Of a stretch of 6,323 nucleotides of DNA, positions 1-4,745 are shown piece after piece. The position numbers were made by a program, and so were the translations under genes. Below the pieces are notes generated by a model. The model had not been told where the DNA came from. It saw only the letters and a program-made list of their open reading frames with translations, and made no database searches. This DNA comes from Geobacter sp. UBA6802 (lineage in GTDB: Bacteria; Desulfobacterota; Desulfuromonadia; Geobacterales; Pseudopelobacteraceae): positions 5,715 through 12,037 of the forward strand of contig DKFG01000270.1 in the NCBI GenBank assembly GCA_002452325.1. Reading direction: 5' to 3'. The number at the start of each line of letters is the position of its first letter. The first letter of the stretch is position 1.

Positions 1-77
1 TCATGTACCTCTCCGGCATGGAGAATATCCGTGACGTAATCCCGTTCCCACGGACCCCGAGACACGCGGAGTTCTGA
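1..77 (+). CDS. asnS: Asparaginyl-tRNA synthetase, C-terminal end only (5' truncated by window edge)
   Basis: The frame starting at base 3 gives 24 residues and a TGA stop; bases 1-2 complete a codon cut by the window edge. The peptide starts MYLSGMENIRDVIPFPRTP and ends RHAEF. This is the hallmark C-terminus of class II asparaginyl-tRNA synthetases: E. coli AsnRS, as I recall it, ends with a very similar MYVTG, then NVRDVIPFPRTPRNASF. The enzyme charges tRNA-Asn with asparagine in the cytoplasm. The IRDVIPFPRTP block follows class II motif 3, whose ATP-binding arginine would lie just left of the window. AspRS and LysRS have a related RDV-(I/L)-xFP segment, but the short PRTPxxxEF ending points to AsnRS. 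The next gene starts 51 bases later on the same strand with no terminator-like hairpin, so read-through into it is plausible. Confidence 0.9.
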   Translation, partial: MYLSGMENIRDVIPFPRTPRHAEF

Positions 78-128
78 AACAGCTTCGCGGCGTAGTACCC
101 TCTACATCACCAGGAGCACTACCAGGCA

Positions 129-3100
129 ATGACCAACCCCGTAACCCCTGCAACATCGATACTCCTGCACCTGTTTCAGGGGCGCGAGTCGATCGATTTT
201 TACCGGATCGCATCAAAAGCAAACCTGCTGGAGGGCATTCAGCTCTGCATGCGGGGCAGTATTGATACGGCTGTCTGGAATGCGGACAAAAGCGCCCTTT
301 CTATCTACTTTTCCGGTGCGGCAACCACCACCCTGTCCAGCAACAGCCAGCGGATCCTGACCGGCTGCAGCTGTCGCCAATGGCGTCCCGGCCTGCAGTG
401 CCCCCATGTAGTAGCGGGCTGGGCTCTACTCAAAGAGCTTGTGTCCCCTGGCAGCCTGTCTCAGATCCGTTTCAGCACCGATCTCCTGACACGGGCCGCC
501 CTCTTCACCGGGATAGAGCTGCCACAGACCATTTCTCGGTTTGACACAGCTAAAAACAGGCCTGCGCTGTCAAGAAACGAGGCAATCCTGCGCAAGGTAG
601 AAGCGCTGGTTGCCCGCCAGGAGCAACCAGCTGAACTGCAGCCGTCAAAGGCGTGGCGTCTGGGGTTTATGCAGCACAACCACAATCAGGTGAAGACCGG
701 CATCTACCACGGCAAGAAAGAGGTCCAGCGCTGGTCATACCAACAGGCGCCGGTTGACATTCAGCGTTTTCTGATGACGCACTATTATGCTGAACCAACC
801 CAACGGTACCTTGAAGCCTTTCTGACAACAACCAAGGGGCGCTACCCGATTGTCTTCATGTCTCCTCCCAGCAAGGAGACTGAACTTTCCTGGGATCCTG
901 ACCGCCAGCTCAGGGCAACGCTCTCTTTTGACCTTAGAGGTGATGAGGTACATCTGGTTAAGACCGTTGCTAATGGTGTTGAACTGCCGGAGCATGCCAT
1001 TATCGCCGGAGAACAACTGGTTATCAATCTGCAGGATGGCCTGATTCAACCGTTGCTGAATACGGTTGCCTGGCGGGCCTTTGAGCAGTTTCAGGAGCAG
1101 CTGTACGAACTCGATCCGGATGCTCTCTATGGTGATGAGGACGATTATGATGATGACTACGACGACATTTACGATCCTGACGACGATGACGAGCTGATCA
1201 GCGACGTTGTCCGGCCGATCACCCACGGCATTGCCGTAAGTACCGAAGATTTCAACAGGGCCGAGCTCAAACTGTTGCCTGATATGCTCTACAGCGAAGA
1301 GTCCGTTCTCTGCTTCAAGCAGAACGATTCCAGGGCAAAACTTCGCCAGCCGTCACCAGCAACCTATCTGCTGAATATTATCGGAGACTCATTTGGCACA
1401 GACCTGCCGGTTCAGCTGGTTCCGCTGGGTAGATGCAACAAGCAGCTGTTTCAGTTTTCACCGGATCTGTTCTGGCTTCTCTGCTCTGCAAATCGCTCAA
1501 CCCTGTCGGGCCCGCTCAGGGCCAAAAAAAGGGTGCATCACCTGATTGAAACCGCCTTCAGTCTGCTTGATGAAAAAACCGCAACCGGCCGTACCAAGCT
1601 GATTGCCAGCGCCTTGTCCGGCCCGGATTTTAACAAACGTACCATCAAGCGTGAGGCGAAACAGCTGCTGAATCGATTTAACCTGAACTGTAACCGGAAA
1701 CTACTGCTGCTCAATGCACAGCCTGAAGGCTGGCAGATAATCGAAGACGATCTTGGCAGCCAGGCGCAGCTGGTCAGGATTGTCCTTGAGCTGTTCGGTC
1801 CGGACTGCCTTGCCCAGGGCGTACTGCCGGGATCAGCAGAACTGCCTGCCGCACAACTGATGCGAAATCTGCCTGTGCTGACACAGCGGCTGGAAGCAAG
1901 AGGTTTTTCTCTGTTGCTTGACCTGCAGCCGCTCAGCACCGGTTCCTGGCAGTTCTCCCTGGATGCCACCCACAGCAGCCTGGACTGGTTTGAGCTGCGG
2001 CCCGAGATCAGGGTCAACGGCGAACTGTTGACAGAGCAGGAGCTTCAGGAGCTGCTGGGCGGCAGCGGTATGCTGCGTAAAGACGGCAAACTGCTGCTGC
2101 TGGATGAGCTGTCAGCCCAGGTACTGGCCATGTTCAGCGGCGCAATGAGCAGCAAGAAAGGTAAAAAGGGAAAGCAGGAGCTGGTACGGGTGCCCCGCCT
2201 GCAGATCCTGGACTGGCTGCAGTTACGCAAACATGGTGTCGAGGTGAAGCTGTCGCCCCAGGATGCCGAGGTACTTGAAAGCCTGCTCAACTTCGATCAG
2301 ATGCCGAAACCGGCCCTGCCGCAGGGTCTGACGGCTGATCTGCGCCACTATCAGCTGGATGCCTGGCACTGGCTGGCCTTTCTGTACCGGCACCGTTTCG
2401 GCGCCTGCCTGGCCGATGACATGGGGCTGGGCAAGACCCTGCAGGGGATCAGCCTGCTGGCCGGTATCATGGCCGGTACCATCACCTCGGCAGCACCGCC
2501 CGGATCTCCGCATCTGGTGGTGGCGCCGCCATCATTGCTGTTCAACTGGGAGGCGGAGATCGCCCGTTTTCTCCCCTCTGCAAAGGTGCTACTCTACGCC
2601 GGAACCGGACGCAGCACCGACCAGTTCAGCAACCATACCATCATCATCACCAGCTACGGCATTGTGCAGCGTGATCATGCCAAGCTGGAGCAGCTCCGCT
2701 TTGACGTGATCATCTTTGACGAGACCCAGGTAGTCAAAAACCTGCAGGCCGCTACCACCAACGCAGTCCGCAAGCTGAAAGGGGCCTTTACCCTGGCCCT
2801 GACCGGCACCCCGGTGGAAAACCACCTGGGGGAATATTACGCCATCATGGACCTCTGCCTGCCGGGGCTGTTAGGCAGTCACGACGAATTCAACCGCCAG
2901 ATCAACAAAGAAGGCACCCCGGCCATCCAGCGTCTGGTTCAACGCACCAAACCGTTTGTACTGCGCCGCACCAAGCAGATGATCGCCAGCGAACTGCCCC
3001 CCAAGATCGAGACCGACATCCGGCTTGAATTGTCTCCTAAACAGAAAGCGTTGTATCAGCGCACGGTTGAGGAGGTAAAGGGGCAGGTGCAGGATGCCTA

Positions 3101-3725
3101 TCAAAACCACGCTACAGCCCAGGCCCGTATCATAGCGCTAACCGCCATCCTGCGGCTGCGCCAGATCTGCCTGGCCCCGATACTGGCTGCGGCAACAGCA
3201 TCAGACAGTTCACCCAAACTTGAGTTTCTGGCTGAACAGCTGTGCGAACTCAGAGATGAAGGACACAGTGTGCTGGTCTTTTCCCAGTTTACCGGGTATC
3301 TGGATATCATTGAAAAGGGGCTGAAACAGCAGGGGCTTTCCTTCCTGCGGCTGGACGGCTCCACCCCGGTGCCGCAACGCAAGAAGCTGGTGAACAGTTT
3401 TCAGGAAGCAACCGAACCGATGGTCTTTCTGATCAGCCTGAAGGCAGGCGGCAAGGGGCTGAACCTGACCCGCGCCACCTATGTCTACCATATGGACCCC
3501 TGGTGGAACCCGGCGGTGGAGAATCAGGCATCAGACCGCGCCCACCGGATCGGCCAGACCGAACAGGTCACCATCACCCGGCTGATCATGCGCCACACCA
3601 TTGAAGAAAAGATGATGGAACTAAAGGCCCGCAAGCTGGAGCTTTACCAGGCACTGCTGGAAGACGGCACCGGCAGCGGCGGTTCCGGCCTGACGCGGGA
3701 AGATTTTGAGTTTTTGCTGGGGTAA
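129..3725 (+). CDS. SNF2-family DNA-dependent ATPase/helicase with N-terminal SWIM zinc finger
   Basis: This is a 1198-residue protein of the bacterial SNF2/HepA-like superfamily 2. Such proteins translocate on double-stranded DNA using ATP and remodel protein-DNA complexes; this protein's own substrate is unknown. A SWIM zinc finger lies near the N-terminus (C80, C82, C91, H93; CxCx8CxH), a putative DNA or protein contact. Residues 336-355 are extremely acidic (13 Asp, 2 Glu, 3 Tyr in 20), and a Lys/Gly-rich linker follows at 674-682. The ATPase core is complete: LRHYQ (738-742), Walker A DDMGLGKT (763-770), motif Ia VVAPPSLLFNW (797-807), Walker B DETQ (864-867), motif III LTGTPVEN (891-898), motif IV VFSQF (1050-1054), motif V SLKAGGKGLNL (1103-1113), DPWWNP (1123-1128) and arginine-finger motif VI DRAHRIGQ (1136-1143). 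All key residues are present, so it should be active. Walker B reads DETQ rather than the commoner DEAQ/DEAH/DEGH. The ATG at 129 follows AGGAG (112-116) at a rather long 12-base spacing. The tail is Gly/Ser-rich. Its position downstream of asnS gives no functional clue. Confidence 0.96.
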   Translation: MTNPVTPATSILLHLFQGRESIDFYRIASKANLLEGIQLCMRGSIDTAVWNADKSALSIYFSGAATTTLSSNSQRILTGCSCRQWRPGLQCPHVVAGWALLKELVSPGSLSQIRFSTDLLTRAALFTGIELPQTISRFDTAKNRPALSRNEAILRKVEALVARQEQPAELQPSKAWRLGFMQHNHNQVKTGIYHGKKEVQRWSYQQAPVDIQRFLMTHYYAEPTQRYLEAFLTTTKGRYPIVFMSPPSKETELSWDPDRQLRATLSFDLRGDEVHLVKTVANGVELPEHAIIAGEQLVINLQDGLIQPLLNTVAWRAFEQFQEQLYELDPDALYGDEDDYDDDYDDIYDPDDDDELISDVVRPITHGIAVSTEDFNRAELKLLPDMLYSEESVLCFKQNDSRAKLRQPSPATYLLNIIGDSFGTDLPVQLVPLGRCNKQLFQFSPDLFWLLCSANRSTLSGPLRAKKRVHHLIETAFSLLDEKTATGRTKLIASALSGPDFNKRTIKREAKQLLNRFNLNCNRKLLLLNAQPEGWQIIEDDLGSQAQLVRIVLELFGPDCLAQGVLPGSAELPAAQLMRNLPVLTQRLEARGFSLLLDLQPLSTGSWQFSLDATHSSLDWFELRPEIRVNGELLTEQELQELLGGSGMLRKDGKLLLLDELSAQVLAMFSGAMSSKKGKKGKQELVRVPRLQILDWLQLRKHGVEVKLSPQDAEVLESLLNFDQMPKPALPQGLTADLRHYQLDAWHWLAFLYRHRFGACLADDMGLGKTLQGISLLAGIMAGTITSAAPPGSPHLVVAPPSLLFNWEAEIARFLPSAKVLLYAGTGRSTDQFSNHTIIITSYGIVQRDHAKLEQLRFDVIIFDETQVVKNLQAATTNAVRKLKGAFTLALTGTPVENHLGEYYAIMDLCLPGLLGSHDEFNRQINKEGTPAIQRLVQRTKPFVLRRTKQMIASELPPKIETDIRLELSPKQKALYQRTVEEVKGQVQDAYQNHATAQARIIALTAILRLRQICLAPILAAATASDSSPKLEFLAEQLCELRDEGHSVLVFSQFTGYLDIIEKGLKQQGLSFLRLDGSTPVPQRKKLVNSFQEATEPMVFLISLKAGGKGLNLTRATYVYHMDPWWNPAVENQASDRAHRIGQTEQVTITRLIMRHTIEEKMMELKARKLELYQALLEDGTGSGGSGLTREDFEFLLG

Positions 3726-3743
3726 GTTACCACAGCGAACCAG

Positions 3744-3767
3744 ATTGTATTTACAAAATTGTACATA
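3744..3767 (+). promoter_or_regulatory. Candidate brnTA operator: alternating TTGTA/TACAA half-sites
   Basis: In the AT-rich gap between the SNF2 stop and brnT, half-sites alternate in orientation with starts 7 bases apart: TTGTA at 3745-3749, TACAA at 3752-3756 and TTGTA at 3759-3763. The first two form a perfect palindrome (TTGTA-TT-TACAA), and the third lies over the 6-base palindrome TGTACA (3760-3765). Such short spaced inverted repeats are typical targets of ribbon-helix-helix repressors, the fold of the BrnA C-terminus, and BrnA is known to autorepress in Brucella. A promoter is expected here, but only weak hexamers are visible: TTTACA at 3750-3755 (5/6 to the -35 consensus) with TAGAGT at 3774-3779, or TAAAAA at 3766-3771. 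Operator function is inferred from symmetry and position. Confidence 0.45.
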
Positions 3768-3784
3768 AAAAGCTAGAGTAGACC

Positions 3785-4069
3785 ATGCTATTCGAGTGGG
3801 ATGAAAACAAGAACCGGAAAAATAGAGCCAAGCATGGTATCAGTTTTGAGGTTGCCGCGACCGTATTCGATGACCCACACTGTGCCAGCAGGATTGAAAG
3901 TACCTACCACTGTGAAGAACGCTGGCAGAGCATCGGAAGAGTCGGTGACCTGTTATTGCTTTTTGTCTCCCACACCTATCAGGATGCTGATGACATTGTT
4001 GTACGTATAATATCAGCGCGGGAGGCGTTACCCCGTGAAAGGAGACAGTATGAAAACGGAACCTTCTGA
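3785..4069 (+). CDS. brnT: BrnT family type II toxin (RelE-like ribonuclease)
   Basis: The 94-residue product matches the BrnT family in length and in every conserved block. These are N-terminal FEWDENKN (3-10), NRAKHGISFEVA (13-24), VFDDP (27-31), ERWQSIGR (45-52), HT (63-64), RIISARE (74-80) and RERRQYE (84-90). BrnT from Brucella abortus has a RelE-like fold, cuts RNA, inhibits growth and is neutralised by BrnA. The conserved Lys/His of KHG and the Arg residues of IGR and SAR, expected to form the RNA-binding and catalytic surface, are all present, so the toxin looks intact. The ATG at 3785 is the first in frame next to the conserved FEWDE start; the ribosome-binding site is poor (TAGAG, 3774-3778), which would keep toxin synthesis low. 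The gene overlaps brnA by 20 bases. It uses ATA, AGG and AGA codons that are uncommon in the flanking large genes, which suggests horizontal acquisition. Confidence 0.93.
   Translation: MLFEWDENKNRKNRAKHGISFEVAATVFDDPHCASRIESTYHCEERWQSIGRVGDLLLLFVSHTYQDADDIVVRIISAREALPRERRQYENGTF
3999..4011 (+). promoter_or_regulatory. Possible internal promoter for brnA inside brnT (perfect -10)
   Basis: A perfect TATAAT lies at 4006-4011, 38 bases upstream of the brnA ATG, giving a predicted start near 4018 and leaving the brnA ribosome-binding site in the transcript. It is preceded by TTGTAC (3999-4004), the same hexamer as at 3759-3764 in the upstream operator region. The two 13-base stretches from TTGTAC onward agree at 10 of 13 positions. 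Against it, no convincing -35 hexamer sits 16-18 bases upstream, and the TATAAT is embedded in codons for the conserved RIIS motif of BrnT, so it may arise from coding constraint. If real, it would give antitoxin-only transcription. Confidence 0.25.
4040..4044 (+). promoter_or_regulatory. brnA ribosome-binding site that fixes its start codon
   Basis: AGGAG at 4040-4044 lies 5 bases before ATG 4050, so it supports that ATG over the in-frame GTG at 4035, which would have the same AGGAG inside its coding sequence. The site lies within brnT and is formed by the AGG-AGA codons of the toxin's conserved Glu-Arg-Arg motif (residues 85-87). Toxin and antitoxin translation are therefore physically coupled. 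It is much stronger than the site for brnT, which fits the need for excess antitoxin. Confidence 0.8.
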
Positions 4070-4361
4070 AAAACTTGTCAGAATAAAAGGCATTCCCAAA
4101 TTAACAGAAGAACAGCGTGAAGAGCTTCGCAAACTGGTTGCAACACCAGACCGGGAGATAGACACCTCCGACATACCGGAAATAACCGACTTTACCGGCT
4201 TTGAAGTCGGTAAATTTTACCGTCCGGTCAAACAGACCGTCACCGTTCGGCTTGATGCTGATCTGCTTAACTGGCTGAAGCAGGAAGGCAAGGGGTATCA
4301 GAGTCGGATGAATGCCATTCTGCGCAAGGAAATGCAACAGCAGCGGCAGAAGGCGGCGTAA
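4050..4361 (+). CDS. brnA: BrnA family antitoxin and autorepressor
   Basis: The 103-residue product pairs with BrnT in the standard toxin-first order. The N-terminal half is charged and probably flexible (EEQREELRKLV, 20-30; acidic DTSDIPEITDF, 38-48), which is the part expected to wrap around and inhibit the toxin. The C-terminal segment has the ribbon-helix-helix signature seen in BrnA proteins: strand VTVRLD (64-69), helix DADLLNWLKQEG (69-80), then GKGYQSRMNAILRKEM (80-95) and a Gln/Arg-rich tail. Known BrnA forms a BrnT2-BrnA2 complex that binds and represses its own promoter; the half-sites at 3744-3767 are the likely target. The ATG at 4050 was chosen for its well-spaced AGGAG. The start overlaps the end of brnT by 20 bases, and the stop is only 7 bases before the DUF503 start, with no terminator between. 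Confidence 0.92.
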   Translation: MKTEPSEKLVRIKGIPKLTEEQREELRKLVATPDREIDTSDIPEITDFTGFEVGKFYRPVKQTVTVRLDADLLNWLKQEGKGYQSRMNAILRKEMQQQRQKAA

Positions 4362-4368
4362 CGTAGTC

Positions 4369-4650
4369 ATGTTCATCTTCTGTTCCGAAATCCACCTCTC
4401 GCTCCCCTCGTTCTCGCTCAAGGAGAAGCGGGGCATTGTCAAAAGCATCCTTGGCCGCGCCCGCAACCGCTTCAATGTCTCCTGTGCCGAGGTGGACCGC
4501 CAGGACAACTGTCAGGTGGCGGTACTGGGTTTTGTCACGGTCAGCCCGGACAAGACCATTGCCCGCAATACGCTGGACCGCCTGGAAGACTGGCTGTATG
4601 ACGGCTGGCCCGATGTGGAAATCACCGGCAGCCAGATCGCTGAACTATAA
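4369..4650 (+). CDS. DUF503 (YlxP-like) family protein
   Basis: This is a 93-residue protein, the usual length for the family. The hallmark pattern is clear: a beta-strand start (MFIFCSEIHLSLP), SLKEKRGIVKSILGRARNRF (residues 16-35), NVSCAEVDRQDNCQVAVLGF (36-55), VTVSPD, and a C-terminal helix LDRLEDWL before the acidic end. DUF503 proteins are small cytoplasmic proteins whose biochemical role is not established. In Bacillus the homologue YlxP is encoded in the nusA-infB-rbfA region, which hints at a translation or ribosome link. The ATG at 4369 fits where family members begin; an in-frame ATG at 4312 would add 19 unrelated residues inside brnA and is less likely. No good ribosome-binding site precedes it (only AAGG at 4350-4353, 15 bases away), so translation may depend on coupling to brnA. 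No promoter is visible in the 7-base gap, so transcription must come through brnTA or from inside it. Confidence 0.9.
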   Translation: MFIFCSEIHLSLPSFSLKEKRGIVKSILGRARNRFNVSCAEVDRQDNCQVAVLGFVTVSPDKTIARNTLDRLEDWLYDGWPDVEITGSQIAEL

Positions 4651-4652
4651 AA

Positions 4653-4682
4653 TTGACACTGTTCAGCGCCGACAGGTATACT
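4653..4682 (+). promoter_or_regulatory. Near-consensus sigma-70 promoter for the PgpH-family gene
   Basis: A perfect -35 TTGACA (4653-4658), an 18-base spacer and -10 TATACT (4677-4682, 5/6) form the strongest promoter in the window. It starts two bases after the DUF503 stop codon and is preceded by the AT-rich stretch CTATAAAA. The predicted transcription start is near 4689-4690, giving a leader of about 56 bases before the ATG at 4746. The placement makes the downstream gene independent of the brnTA-DUF503 transcript. No operator-like symmetry overlaps it, so it may be constitutive. Confidence 0.75.
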
Positions 4683-4694
4683 CCGTTTTCCATT

Positions 4695-4736
4695 ATGTAT
4701 CACTACCGCTCAACATACCCTCCGCCTGCCGTCTGA
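4695..4736 (+). other. Possible 13-codon leader ORF with three prolines, and small hairpin, upstream of pgpH
   Basis: An ATG at 4695, only about six bases after the predicted transcription start, opens a short frame MYHYRSTYPPPAV ending at TGA 4734-4736, nine bases before the pgpH ATG. It contains three consecutive prolines, a known ribosome-stalling motif relieved by EF-P. A small hairpin CCGT-CTG-ACGG (4729-4739) covers the stop. No ribosome-binding site precedes this ATG, so it would have to be read as a near-leaderless message. pgpH itself also lacks a good ribosome-binding site, which would fit reinitiation after the leader. This could equally be chance in a 56-base leader. Confidence 0.2.
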
Positions 4737-4745
4737 CGGTTAGTC

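Noticed and set aside
78..128. Promoter or terminator between asnS and SNF2
   Set aside because: No sigma-70-like pair, no GC-rich hairpin with a T run; only the AGGAG at 112-116 is supportable.
735..1226. 163-codon open frame on the - strand
   Set aside because: It lies opposite the acidic Asp-rich part of the SNF2 gene; its Val/Ile-rich product is the direct antisense of GAT/GAC repeats. There is no ribosome-binding site or recognisable domain.
1538..2017. 159-codon open frame on the - strand
   Set aside because: Fully antisense to SNF2 coding sequence, Ser/Arg-rich low-complexity product typical of shadow frames in GC-rich genes.
2091..2103. CTG repeat as a microsatellite
   Set aside because: A run of only four CTG Leu codons in a Leu-rich coding stretch; CTG is the favoured Leu codon here, so no special mechanism is needed.
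4035..4049. GTG start giving BrnA five extra residues
   Set aside because: The AGGAG at 4040-4044 would fall inside the coding region; it is ideally spaced for the ATG at 4050.
4101..4508. 135-codon open frame on the - strand across brnA and DUF503
   Set aside because: Antisense to two well-supported family matches; no recognisable domain.
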